NCBI RefSeq assembly: GCF_014851395.1
Contig: NW_024040707.1
Location: 5,330,349 to 5,394,348, forward strand
DNA length: 64,000 nt
Direction: 5' to 3'
Source: Micropterus salmoides
Lineage: Eukaryota; Chordata; Actinopteri; Centrarchiformes; Centrarchidae
In this document: positions 35,771-47,176 of the stretch, piece by piece
Layout of the letters: each line of letters opens with the position of its first letter
How positions within the stretch are numbered: the stretch's first letter is position 1
The notes under the pieces: model-generated
The model's database searches: none
The model's input: the letters and a program-made list of their open reading frames with translations, nothing else
What the model was told of the DNA's origin: nothing
Position numbers and translations under genes: made by a program

Positions 35771-37600
35771 TTTCTGTAGACTCTTTGCTTGGAAGGTAGC
35801 CAGTGAGTTCAAGATTACTGCCACAATCAAATGCTTTAGCCCGCCTCTCAGCCGTCCACTAACTGGTCATGCTATCAGGTGTGAAAGGTGAAGTGCCAGT
35901 CTTAACCGAATTTTAGCCGTGGTGAAGTGTGTGGATAAAAAAGAGAGTTTTCTGTCGCAACGTGTGTGAGAGGCCATATTTCAAGCTATTGCGCCTATTC
36001 ATTGCACTGGTCACGTTTTTTGAGTGGAGTTCTTTTGAAGTTTTCCGAGACTTTTGATGAGATCTCAGAGCCATCACAGATTTCAGAGAGAACATTTTGG
36101 ATCGCAAGCCCAGCCCATGAGAGACAGAGCCTTTTTGCAGTAAGGAGGCTGTGAACTCAAGAACATTCATGTATTCCACCATTGTGTCGAGTGCGGTAGG
36201 ACTGAACCGTACACACAAATACAGCTCCGGAGACACACACACTGATCTTCATACTAATTCCGTATCAAACTTGGCGCAAGAACTGAAATTGTTTTCTAAA
36301 CATCCTGTGTCTTTATTGTTATATGTGCACACTGTTTGTTTTTTAAGTTTTTTATTTTCTACATTGAAATTGAAATCTATATTGTAATGTGAACTTACTT
36401 GGGGTCCCTCCTACTTGTTAAAATTTACAGCTGTGTCATGTGTTTCTGTTTCACTGTGGTTGCCCATCCTTTTGGCTCCCGCCATTCCCAAAGTCTTCTG
36501 AATCAGGTCCAACTCCTACAGTTGCTTTTACTATTCATCTCTAGCACTGTACTTAGAGGTAACACATACTGGTTACACCAGCAGATCTATCTTCGTAGAA
36601 ACTAAGAAAACTCCATCTGCTGATTAAGACCATGTGATATGATTGACAGCTCTGGAAAAAATAGTAAGTGGACCTTGAGTTGTGATATTTTATTGGAAGT
36701 AAAAAGTAATTTTGATACAAAGGAGAAAGAAACTACCTTGAAGCACTTTGATATGACATTAAATTACACACACAAGCTGCACGTATGATGGTTACAGCCC
36801 AGTAAAAACACACTTTGAGACAGAAAGTTCAGCAGACGCACACAGCTTTCAGGCAATTTAAACTTATGACAAGACCCCTTTCAGATACTGACAAAGAGAC
36901 AACAACAGGAACTGAATAAGACATTTGAAAATACATGGGGATAGAGAACACAAGAGGGGGCAGAGAAAAACATCAATCCCGCAAACTTTCATTTTCAGGC
37001 TATCATCTGCTGTGAAGGAAAATGAAAGAGGAGGAAAGCAAGAATTTGAAATGAAAGAATGAGAAAAGCACACTTATGGTGCAGTCAGAAAGGAGGTTTT
37101 ATATTTGGTGTGTGACAGATGGTCTGCCAGAGTTATCCAGACGAAGCCGACCGCCTTTCACACTGTGGAGTTACCATGTCTAAAACTTTCTGGAAATCTT
37201 GCAGCCGTATTAGACCGTTTTTTTTTTCCATCCAACACGTTATAGAAAAAGTTTTGAAACTTTTGATTTGCAGAGAAGATGTCAATATGTTTCTTCCAAG
37301 GCGGACTGGTTGACTTTACTCACTCTTATCATTGAATGAACTCTGAGATTAAAATATGTGATTCTGATGCCCATGAAAGAACCAATCCAGCAGACTTTTA
37401 TCAAATTTCCTCAATCCATTTAATGACACATACATTTTTAAACCCTTCTTCAAGTATGAAACTGATGAGTGTGTGATACTCAAATAGGTAGATTTGAGTG
37501 TGAGAGTACACTTTAAGAGGCGCCAATTTCACACATGAAGTTCAGTTTACTTGTCACGAGGAGTACTACTCAACCTGTGAAAACAATTGCATAGTGCCTT
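35771..37600. other. Intergenic DNA, no gene recognised
   Basis: A 109-codon minus frame (35913-36242) lies upstream of the LINE fragment and might be its 5' part, but I see no motif. Nothing else is supported. Confidence 0.35.
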
Positions 37601-37639
37601 CTATGACAAGCCGATTCAGCATTTATTAGCTAGTTAGTC

Positions 37640-38540
37640 TGACTATCCGTAATTAACATACAGATGTGAATGTCATTTTGACTAGTAGTAGTTACGTTGT
37701 GACTAGTCAGAAGATTAATTCAAGATATCTTTAACAGTAGTCTGACTAATCAAAATGAGATATCTGGATCTGTGACATATCTGTAATTAAGTTTTGACTA
37801 GTCAAGATTAAATTACAGATGACAGCAGTGATGTCACTGGAAATGACACAGGACTTGTCATACATCATAAAGGACAACTGCAGATATATGTAATTCAATT
37901 TTGACTTCTCCGAATAATAGTCGCAGATATCTCAAACATCATTATGACCAGTCTGAATTGTTGTGCATGACGTTGCTCATGCGAGGCTTCCCATTGGACA
38001 TTGGCCTAGCAAAGCATTTGAACCTTAGCAGAAGCAATGGTGGTGGCTGTTGTGGACAAGATGCCATGAAATAGAAAGAGCTTATCAAGGGATTTGTGGC
38101 CAACAAGATCTTTTTTTTTGAGTTTTGCTCAATAAGCACCACTTTCAACAAAATGAGAAGGATGCAAGATGGCTCACTCGTTAGCTATTTCCATCATCAA
38201 AAGACTAAGTGGCTCCCGCCTCCCACAACTTGCCATAGCTTCTGACTTAAATACAGATATCTGCAAGGTCATTTTGCCTACAGTATAAAACTCTAATTCA
38301 AGATAATTGTAATTACAATTTGACTTGGTAGAATGAAAGTTAAAGATATCTAAATATTCATAATTGAATTGTTCTGCATTGTGATTTGTTAAACAATTCA
38401 CATTGCAGATATCTGCAACTGAATTGTAAAAATCTGTTTGTGAGAAACCCCATACACCCAAATGGCAACACTTCACTATTTTGAATCTTACTTCGTCAAA
38501 ATTTAATTACAGATATCTTTAATTCTAATTCTAATAAAAA
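37640..38540. repeat. GATATC/ACTAGT minisatellite-like tract
   Basis: The word AGATATCT, or a one-base variant, recurs at about 37722, 37760, 37882, 37925, 38254, 38345, 38407 and 38512. It alternates with TTTTGACTAGTC-like words (for example 37691, 37793, 37900, 38320) and AATT spacers. The consensus is roughly TTTTGACTAGTC-AGAATTNAATTACAGATATCT, about 35-40 bp, highly diverged. A ~270-bp spacer without the motif (37960-38235) divides the tract into two blocks. Both core words are palindromes, so orientation is ambiguous. Confidence 0.6.
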
Positions 38541-39069
38541 TGTAATGAGTTGCTTCATGGGAATTGTAGGATGCAGCATTTTTGGAGCTTCACCTAACAA
38601 TAAAATGTTTATATTTCTTTTTAACTCTATTTTGCTCTCCACCAACTTCTGAGGGAAACATATTAGAAGTTTGTCTGCCGGGTGTTTGGTGCTGTGCAGG
38701 TAGTATACAGTGGGTTTATTAGAGCATTATCACTGAAAACAGCTACCTGCTGTGGCTAAAAACAAGCCTTATGACACTAGAGTTGTGGACCACAAAGCTA
38801 AAACAGTGAGCTCAAAGAAGTTATAATGAACCATACAGCTGAGGGAAATCACGGAGTGAAGTAATACTAGTCTTTTTCATTGTGCGTTTACGAGTTTCAC
38901 ATTATACATAGTCATTGGACCATTGTCAATATAATAATATTTACTATATCCAGGAAAGCTAATCACTGAAGTTTTAGGATTCAAATAATTAAATTAAGAG
39001 AACATATATAAAGAATATTAATACACACACATTGGTGGTGGTTGAAGTGTTGTATAATTGTAATGCACA
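38541..39069. other. Intergenic DNA, nothing recognised
   Basis: AT-rich with no motif-bearing frame. Confidence 0.4.
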
Positions 39070-39089
39070 ATTATTATTATTATTATTAT

Positions 39090-39120
<31 letters not shown>
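39070..39120. repeat. (TTA)n(GTA)n microsatellite
   Basis: About seven TTA units pass directly into about ten GTA/AGT units. It lies 66 bp before the Tc1 element. Confidence 0.95.
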
Positions 39121-39121
<1 letters not shown>

Positions 39122-39186
39122 ATATACACTGAATGGGAGTAGTACTTGAAAATAAGGTGCTTTAAAAATAAATAATAAAATACATA

Positions 39187-40795
39187 CAGGTGCTGGTCAT
39201 ATAATTAGAATATCATCAAAAAGTTGATTTATTTCAGTAATTCCATTCAAAAAGTGAAACTTGTATAATGTATAAATTCATTCCACACAGACTGATATAT
39301 TTCAAGTGTTCATTCCTTTTAATTTTAATTATTATAACTGACAACTAATGAAAACCCCAAAATCAATATCTCAGAAAATTAGAATATTGTGAAAAGGTTC
39401 AATATTGAAGACACCTGGTGCCACACTCTAATCAGCTAATTAACTCAAAACACCTGCAAAGGCCTTTAAATGGTCTCTCAGTCTAGTTCTGTAGGCTACA
39501 CAATCATGGGGAAGACTGCTGACTTGACAGCTGTCCAAAAGACGACCATTGACACCTTGCACAAGGAGGGCAAGACACAAAAGGTCATTGCTAAAGAGGC
39601 TGGCTGTTCACAGAGCTATGTGTCCAAACACATTAATAGAGAGGCAAAGGGAAGGAAAACATGTAGTATGAAAAAAGTGTACAAGCAATAGGGATAACCG
39701 CACCCTGGAGAGGATTGTGAAACAAAACCCATTCAAAAATGTGGGGGAGATTCACAAAGAGTGGACTGCAGCTGGAGTCAGTGCTTCAAGAACCACCACG
39801 CACAGACGTATGCAAGACATGGGTTTCAGCTGTCGCATTCCTTGTGTCAAGCCACTCTTGAACAAGACACAGCGTCAGAAGCATCTCGCCTGGGCTAAAG
39901 ACAAAGAGGACTGGACTGCTGCTGAGAGGTCCAAAGTTATGTTCTCTGATGAAAGTAAGATTTGCATTTCCTTTGGAAATCAAGGTCCCAGAGTCTGGAG
40001 TAAGAGATGAGAGGCCCAGAATCCACGTTGCTTGAAGTCCAGTGTAAAGTTTCCACAGTCAGTGATGGTTTGGGGTGCCATGTCATCTGCTGGTGTTGGT
40101 CCACTGTGTTTTCTGAGGTCCAAGGTCAACGCCGTCTACCAGGAAGTTTTAGAGCACTTCATGCTTCCTGCTGCTGGCCAACTTTATGGAGATGCAGATT
40201 TCATTTTCCAACAGGACTTGGCACCTGTACACAGTGCCAAAGCTACCAGTACCTGGTTTAAGGACCATGGTATCCCTGTTCTTAATTGGCCAGCAAACTG
40301 GCCTGACCTTAACCCTATAGAAAATCTATGGGCTATTGTGAAGAGGAAGATGCGATACGCCAGACCCAACAATGCAGAAGAGCTGAAGGCCACTATCAGA
40401 GCAACCTGGGCTCTCATAACACCTGAGCAGTGCCACAGACTGATGGACTCCATGCCACGCCGCATTGCTGCAGTAATTCAGGCAAAAGGAGCCCCAACTA
40501 AGTAAGAGTGCTGTACATGCTCATACTTTTCATGTTCATACATTTCAGTTGGCCAACATTTCTAAAAATCCTTTATTTGTATTGGTCTTAAGTAATATTC
40601 TAATTTTCAGAGATACTGAATTTGGAATTTTCATTAGTTGTCAGTTTTAATCATCACAGTGAAATAAAATAGACATTTGAAATATATCAGTCTGTGTGTA
40701 ATGAATGAATATAATATCCAAGTTTCACTTTTTGAATGGAATTACTGAAATAAATCAACTTTTTGATGATATTCTAATTATATGACCAGCACCTG
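39187..40795 (+). mobile_element. Full-length Tc1-like transposon with 202-bp inverted ends
   Basis: The left end starts CAGGTGCTGGTCATATAATT at 39187 after a TA dinucleotide; the right end is its reverse complement and finishes CAGCACCTG at 40795. Matching continues inward to AGAAAATTAGAATATT, giving ends of about 202 bp each (39187-39388 and 40594-40795). The TA target duplication is clear on the left but altered on the right (GGATAT). The interior carries one transposase frame on the plus strand with two lesions. Length is 1609 bp, normal for the superfamily. The inverted ends remain closely matched, which suggests a moderately recent insertion. Confidence 0.93.
39506..40505 (+). pseudogene. 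Tc1-type transposase, one frameshift and one stop
   Basis: The start at 39506 gives MGKTADLTAVQKTTIDTLHK, the usual Tc1 N-terminus. A paired helix-turn-helix follows (KEAGCSQSYVSKHIN, then an AGVSASRTTTHRRMQDMGFS second domain). The frame breaks near 39670-39715 and resumes at 39717. A TGA at 40008-40010 interrupts GPRVWSKR, after which the same frame continues to 40505 (…AKGAPTK). The DD34E catalytic residues are all visible: Asp in MFSDESK, Asp in FQQDLAPVH and Glu in LNPIENLW. The enzyme is therefore inactive because of two lesions and not because of active-site loss. Confidence 0.92.
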
Positions 40796-41039
40796 GATAT
40801 TATAAAATATATTAACAGAATAAAACTGTAACAACACTAAAGAAAAACTTACAAAAATACTTATAGGCACTAATAGTATATTGAACATTTATTTGATATA
40901 ATTACAACTACAAGCATCTACAAAAGGAGAGTAGCCACAGTACATTTTGACAGACATGTGACTTCTTGTACATTAGAGTTGAAATGCCACAGAAAAATCC
41001 CAAACTAGTGCTTACAGCAGAAGCAACAGCAGCATTTTC

Positions 41040-41220
41040 TTGCAAGATAGGTTCTGTTTAAGCGGACAGCAGAGCCTCGCGGCCCACACGATTGACACGG
41101 GGATCTCTGAATGACGTCAGTCGGTGGTGCTGCCTTCCAGGAGTGTAGAGGAAGAGAGAGAGAGAGAGAGAGAGCGCAGCAGAGGCTGGAGAGCAGCTCG
41201 TCTCCCACAGAGGTAAGACC
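41040..41220 (+). promoter_or_regulatory. Putative promoter and first 5'UTR exon of npbwr2
   Basis: This segment is richer in CG dinucleotides than its surroundings. It has a consensus cAMP-response element TGACGTCA at 41112-41119 and a (GA)12 run at 41151-41174, and ends in a strong donor AG|GTAAGA at 41212/41213. No TATA box is clear. These properties and the position about 1.6 kb upstream of the receptor ATG suggest the transcription start region. The assignment is inference. Confidence 0.4.
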
Positions 41221-41815
41221 GGAGGAGAGTGACTTTACCAGGGACACAGATGACGGTAAACCCGCCTGAACTCACTTTATGAATCTGTCAAATACTTTCT
41301 TGCTGCATTACATTTTATCGACTGATTATACAGCAAGTCGTCTTAGCTTACATTTCGTAGGTAATATCTATATGTTACACGAGGACAGTGAAGAGTGATG
41401 TTTTATTTTATTTTACAAAAGTTGTTTTTTTATTTATATATTTTTATAAATACTAGGCTATATACGTGTTTTTTAAATTTGCCCCACATATCTGGTTGTT
41501 GCGCATGGATTTGGAGTTATTTTCTTATGACTACAGGAAATTATGATGCATGACTAAATCAAGTTGCTTTAATTGGGTAAAGTTTTGTTTGTGCTGTGTA
41601 TTTATGATACATGTCCTTTAGAAAGAGAAAACCCAGTTAACAGTTGAAAGTGGGATCCAAAAAAAAAACTGGCATTTGCGTCTTTTCATTGATTTCAGGC
41701 TGTTGGCAGTGAAAGCTGCACCTTTTGTCCATTAAAGCGCATTCCCTCTATCTCCAGTGATGTTTAAAAGATGTACCGGTCAACTAATTAATGTCCATAT
41801 CTCTCTGTTGTCCAG

Positions 41816-42364
41816 ATTTTGATATGCGCCACTTGTGCGTAAAACCCTGGCACCGTCTCCAGAGCGCGCAGGAAGCACCGAGAGGAAACACCACCACCCA
41901 AATCATTAAAAAACATCGTTAACCTTCTCGTGGACACGTCCAATTTTTAAACACTCTTTTAAAAACATTTTTAAAAATTTGGAACCGGAGGAAGAGAGAA
42001 TCGGAGGAAGAGTGGAAGGAAATCTTGTGCTAGGACCGTCCCAACATCGGAAGACAGAATATGATTTTCACGCCGACTTCATGAAGGAAAACTTAGGGAA
42101 TTAATTCGAGTGGAGACAAAGTATCAAATGTTTTTAAATAATTGGAAAATCAACCCTGAAACTAAACTGATAGATGTTGAGTGAGCATGAAGCAGAGCCT
42201 CAGAGCGTTTTCACATCAAGGACACTCCACATTTCAGATCCACATTTCACCGCGGACTAACCCTCCTAGAGTGAGAATTTTTCGGAGAAAAACCATTTGA
42301 CAGAATTATTATTTATGCATATGATTTCCTTACATCATTCTGTAACTGTCTAGTAAGCATTGAG
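41816..42364 (+). other. Candidate second 5'UTR exon of npbwr2
   Basis: An acceptor with a pyrimidine run (TCTCTCTGTTGTCCAG) ends at 41815, and a donor GAG|GTAAGA follows at 42364/42365. A further acceptor (CCTCCAATGCTCAG) ends at 42733, 43 bp before the receptor ATG. Together these allow a three-exon transcript whose coding part lies in the last exon. The sequence between has no long frame, as expected for a leader. RNA data would be needed to confirm it. Confidence 0.3.
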
Positions 42365-42776
42365 GTAAGAGTGCACAGTTTACATAAATTCTTGCATGTA
42401 CTGTCTTTTTCATCCAGAAACTGAAACAGAGAAATTACTGACCCTATTTTAAATAGTGGACCTGCTGTTACCTTCTCAGTAACATGCTGTTTTTCCACTG
42501 ACCTCCAATTGGGAACTGTTGCTCTAAATACTGGTCTCTTCTATATTGTCTGCTAGTGGTCAGAGGCCAAGCTCCTCACTAATGATGTAATTGAGAGTGG
42601 TCCCACTTTAACTTAACCTGCCCAACTTTTTAGGCTCTATGCCAATTTACTGATGTATCCTATGTGAGAAGATGTCTAAAAATGAAGACAAATAAAATAT
42701 TTTCCTCTATCTTGAATTCCCTCCAATGCTCAGAGACTCTTAGTTTGCCAACGTCCGTATAACTTTCTCTTCAAAC

Positions 42777-43784
42777 ATGGAGAATGTGTCTATCCCCAAT
42801 GGTGCACCACCAGTCTGTAATGACTCTGTGGACTTCTACTCCCTCACGACAGGAAACCTCACTGACCTGAACTGCACTCCTCCTTACTTCTACGCTGACC
42901 TGTATGTAATTTTACCGGTTATCTACTCTGTAATCTGCGCAGTGGGATTGACAGGTAACACGGCTGTCATCTATGTGATCCTCAAAGCCCCCAAGATGAA
43001 AACAGTAACCAATATGTTCATCCTGAACTTGGCCATTGCAGATGATTTGTTCACTTTGGTGTTGCCAATCAATATAGCCGAACACTTGCTTCACTACTGG
43101 CCTTTTGGTGAGGTTTTGTGCAAAGTCATCCTTAGCATTGACCACTACAACATCTTCTCCAGTATCTATTTCCTGACAGTTATGAGCATCGACCGCTATC
43201 TGGTTGTTTTGGCCACAGTGAGGTCTAAGCGCATGCCTTACCGCACCTACCGTGCAGCCAAAATCATTTCATTATGTGTCTGGATCCTCGTTATCCTCAT
43301 TGTCATGCCTTTCACTGTTTTTGCTGGTGTCTACGTCGACCCAAATGATGGGAGGAAGAGCTGCGTGCTCAGTTTCCCCAGCCCTGAGAGGTTGTGGTTC
43401 AAAGCGAGCCGGATCTACACACTCATCCTGGGCTTCGCCATTCCAGTCTCAACCTTCTGCATATTATACACCATGATGCTCTACAAGCTGAGGAACATGC
43501 GACTCAACAGCAATGCCAAGGCGCTGGACAAGGCCAAGAAGAAAGTAACCATCATGGTGTTTATTGTCTTGGCCGTCTGCTTGTTCTGCTGGACTCCGTT
43601 CCACCTCAGCACCATCGTGGCTCTGACGACGGACTTGAGGACCACACCACTGCTGATTGGGATCTCATACTTCATAACCAGCCTGAGCTACGCCAACTCC
43701 TGCCTCAACCCGTTCCTCTATGCGTTCCTGGACGACAGCTTCAGGAAAGCCTTCAAGAAGATGTTGGAATGTAGACCTGCCTGA
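42777..43784 (+). CDS. npbwr2: Neuropeptide B/W receptor (NPBWR2-type GPCR)
   Basis: A complete intron-free frame of 335 codons encodes a class A receptor for neuropeptides B and W, acting at the plasma membrane and coupled in this family to Gi. Four N-glycosylation sequons lie in the N-terminus (N3, N15, N27, N32). Transmembrane 1 holds GN61, TM2 LAIAD89, and TM3 D122 with DRY at 139-141. C115 and C196 can form the extracellular disulfide. TM6 has CWTP (271-274) and TM7 NPFLY (311-315). The tail is short (about 20 residues) with C332 as a possible palmitoylation site. NIAEHLLHYWPFGE and DHYNIFSSIYFL fit NPBWR2 better than NPBWR1, which is my basis for the symbol; teleosts have NPBWR2 duplicates and I cannot choose between them. 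Relatives include opioid and somatostatin receptors. The start is the first Met, 43 bp after a good splice acceptor. Confidence 0.95.
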   Translation: MENVSIPNGAPPVCNDSVDFYSLTTGNLTDLNCTPPYFYADLYVILPVIYSVICAVGLTGNTAVIYVILKAPKMKTVTNMFILNLAIADDLFTLVLPINIAEHLLHYWPFGEVLCKVILSIDHYNIFSSIYFLTVMSIDRYLVVLATVRSKRMPYRTYRAAKIISLCVWILVILIVMPFTVFAGVYVDPNDGRKSCVLSFPSPERLWFKASRIYTLILGFAIPVSTFCILYTMMLYKLRNMRLNSNAKALDKAKKKVTIMVFIVLAVCLFCWTPFHLSTIVALTTDLRTTPLLIGISYFITSLSYANSCLNPFLYAFLDDSFRKAFKKMLECRPA

Positions 43785-43928
43785 ATGTACCATAGTACCA
43801 CACATGAAACCTGTTGCAAAGGTCTACAAAGACTTACTGAGTGAGGACAGACTGTGATGGAAAAATTAGATGGGAAGGATTGAATCAAATCAAATCTGAA
43901 TTCCTCTGAATTGATTTGATTGGTTTGT

Positions 43929-44285
43929 TAAAGCTGCACTAGGCAATTTTGCACATTGTTTGCACATGATACATTTTATATATCTTTAATATATAGAAAG
44001 CATGTAAAATTATTCCTTTAAACTGCACACAATGTAACATTCACGTTAATGAGACTATAAATCCTTTAAACACACACACAGTAAACCAGAACATTTGTGA
44101 GTTCAGATTCATCTAGACAGAGAGCTGTCTGAGTGTCACTTGAGTTTAAATGAATCACTTCCTGTGGTTGGAGAACTTGTGCAGGCACACTTCAGTCTAA
44201 TGCATTTTATGAGGGAAAAGATTATTTTCTTTGTCACAGCTGGACTGTTTGTATTTTTACAGAATTTGCCTAGTGCAGCTTTGTA
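43929..44285. mobile_element. MITE in the npbwr2 3' flank
   Basis: The left end (AAAGCTGCACTAGGCAATTT, from 43930) is the inverse of the right end (AATTTGCCTAGTGCAGCTTT, to 44282). TA dinucleotides stand at 43929-43930 and 44284-44285, consistent with a TA target duplication but not proof of one. The ~350-bp interior has no transposase. Starting about 145 bp after the receptor stop codon, it probably lies in the 3'UTR. The open frames inside it on both strands are chance frames. Confidence 0.75.
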
Positions 44286-47150
44286 TGGCTCTAAAAGCAA
44301 AGTGAGAGATGTTGACAGAAATGGGCAATATAGCTTGACATAGGGATTGATATTGACATAGGCATCGATTCTAACTTTGCTTAACCAGTTCTTTTGATTA
44401 CACAAGACAATAATGGTATTAAAAACCAAAAGCATGTTATACTGGACATCTGCTATGTGAAAAAAAATACAGTTAAACACAATGTCAGTGACTTGCATTG
44501 TGTCAGTTAAATCAATGTCATGAGAATTTTCAGGGTTTAAGGGTAACAGGATGCATGTCAGGGCAATACAGATATTTGTTCATAAATTGTTACAAAATTG
44601 GTTGGATGACTTGAGAATTTTTTGTGATCATGTATGCAAACACTTAATCTGCCTTTAAATGATGCTGTGGTGTTTTGAGCAAAGTAATCTCAAAAGAACC
44701 AAATGATACATTTTGGGGATTACCTGAGGTTTTAGACTTCTGTTTGTCAGGTAAACAAGCAGGTTGCAGAGGTCAATTTGCTAAATATCACCTGAACAAT
44801 GAATAAAATGATAGATTGTTTAAATGATGGCGCTGCATAGATGAAGAATGAAGTTCTGGTAAACATTGTTTTTCCAGAATGTATATGCAGCATTTAAGAA
44901 ATAAAAAAGGAAGCTTACCAACCCTGACAACAGCACTTAATACAGGCTTGGGGCAGGAGGGCTATGTAAAGTGTAATGTGCATTGTAATGTGCGTTTCTC
45001 TTCATGTCATTTTTTTTGTGTGCTCTAGTCGCCCCCTGTTGTCAACAGGGGGGTGTTACCTGAAACTGCAGTCAGACATTTGGTGCAAAGACACCACTTT
45101 AAAAACATTATGTACAATTTCCCCTTTTTTTCCATGGATATTAGTGAACATGGTATCTGATGTATAATTTCCACCTCATAATGAAGTCAATTCTCAGATG
45201 TAAAGATTTTAAATATTATCTGCAATCCATTGAGATTTACAAACATACTGTGCAAAATTAGCATCTATTTCCATTTTGTGTCCTTGAATCACAGTTCAGA
45301 GTTTAGTTTGCGCAGCTTAAATCACAAAGTCAATGCAAACTTATGTATTTTATGTGCAAAGGGGAAAAAGAGGGGCTTATTTGAAGCATCACTATGTAAA
45401 GCATGATATCAATCAAAGAAGATACATGTAGGTAAGACAAAAAACATTTCTATGCTTAAGAGTTTAAATATGATTTGATAAGATTATTTATTTACAGTGG
45501 TATTCCTAAATGTGGTTGTTTGCTGGGCATTTGTAGGACTTGTTGACTTGATGCATTTACATGATGCATGCATATATTTAAAAATTGTAATTAAATAATG
45601 ATTTAACAGTTTGACCATCATGTAATGTGTCTGAAGCTTCCTCTGGGTGCTTAAAAGTTGCACGCAAGGGAATTACATACTCAAATTTACTGTTGAAAGG
45701 TTTCTAGACAAGCAAAAATTCCCAAGAGTAAGAGTCCTGGCACAAGATCTATTTTCTAGTATAAACTCTTAATTTCAACTTAAATTTTACTGTAATTTTC
45801 TTTTAAGGCTGCACCATTCTATCAAACAGAAACAACTTGCATGATGCATTTTACTAGAATATATCCTATATATCTGGTGAATTGAGATCTAAAAAATCCT
45901 TGCTTGTCCAAACAACACAAGTTTATAAAGAGGGTTGTATAGGCTGCAAAAAGTATTGTGTTCAATGATCCATTTTGATGATTCATATTCTGTTAGAGAG
46001 GTTTCTGTCTTCAGTGTAGTACAATTTAACAATAAATAATATTATAGTGTAACAAAAGACAATTTTACATACTATTCTCTTTTAAACATTATAAATCATT
46101 ACACACTATACCAGTGTGATTCATTTAAGCATCTGATGACTATAAATTCAGCAAAACGTTTTTACTGTTGTAGATGACATCAGCTTGCAGCAGCAGCTCT
46201 ATACTGTGTGTCCTACTGTAAATAGCTCATTTAACTGTACAAAGGGATGTATAGTGAAATCATGATAAAAAAAAAAAGTCTTGTTAAAATTTGAGTTGAA
46301 GATTATAAATCATTGTCTTGTATGCAGCCTGTAATAAGAATCACAACTCATTTATTTGTGCATTTTAGAAGTCTTTCATGTCTGTCAATACCTGCAAATG
46401 ACTTGATAAATCTAAGTTTATTTTCCCACTGGTATCCATGTCCTGTTTTTTATATTTTAGAATCAAATTGTTTTATTTGACAATTAACGTGCATAAAATT
46501 GTTTTCATGGGGTTTATTCAGTCCTGAAGGAAAAAGTATCAGTACTATCGATGGTTGTCGTCAGGTTCACTAGAGAGATTCTTTACATGAGCGACTACTA
46601 TCAGCCATCACCTGAAGGGCAGCAGGATAGATTAGTGTTTGGAGCTTCTTGTCAGTAAAAGGTCACAGATTCAATCACAACAAGAGCCTGTTGTGTGCCT
46701 GATGTACTGCTGAGCAGTCCAGTGGCTCTAAATGCACCAGGAAGATGATGCAGAGTAGCAGACGCTACAGTGAGATGTGAGCATTTAAGCAAGAATAAAA
46801 ATGAATTATAGTATAATATTAATAAACCAGCAGCATTAATCAGCATTTATTATTATATCACCATTAATTAAAATGCAAATAAAGAGTGTACTCTTAAGCC
46901 TACCTGTAGCTACCTGCTCACAATACGACAGACAGAAACTTAGTGATTAGCTGGGGAAGAAAGTGAAAAATCTAGATGCTAAAGAGCCAGATAGTTTTCT
47001 CGGGAATTAGTGGAGACCTAATCAGAGATTAATCTTTCCACAATTATTTAATTGATGAAGTTATTTCCTGTATGCCATAGAGCTCCATTGTTGTCCAAAA
47101 CTATTAAAAAACAACACACCAAAGCCACACAACACTATCACACTGAATGT
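44286..47150. other. Receptor 3' flank, no further gene recognised
   Basis: Possible polyadenylation words occur (for example AATAAA near 44810 and 44900), so the npbwr2 3'UTR may reach this far. A perfect hairpin lies at 45032-45052. Nothing else is supported. Confidence 0.4.
45032..45052. repeat. Perfect 10-bp hairpin with one-base loop
   Basis: CCCCCTGTTG (45032-45041) is exactly complementary to CAACAGGGGG (45043-45052). It is a GC-rich palindrome in AT-rich flanking DNA. Confidence 0.85.
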
Positions 47151-47176
47151 TCCTTGAACAGACCACAAACACACAG

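Noticed and set aside
35913..36242. 109-codon minus frame upstream of the LINE endonuclease fragment
   Set aside because: It could be the LINE 5' region, but I see no recognisable motif and no in-frame link to the endonuclease.
37640..38540. Repeats considered as a CRISPR-like array
   Set aside because: Units are diverged, spacers are not of constant length, there are no cas genes, and the genome is a vertebrate.
39786..40465. Minus-strand and alternate plus-strand frames in the Tc1 element
   Set aside because: They are shadows of the transposase frame.
43252..43774. Overlapping plus frames and a minus frame inside the receptor gene
   Set aside because: They lie in other frames of a strongly recognisable GPCR and have no motifs of their own.
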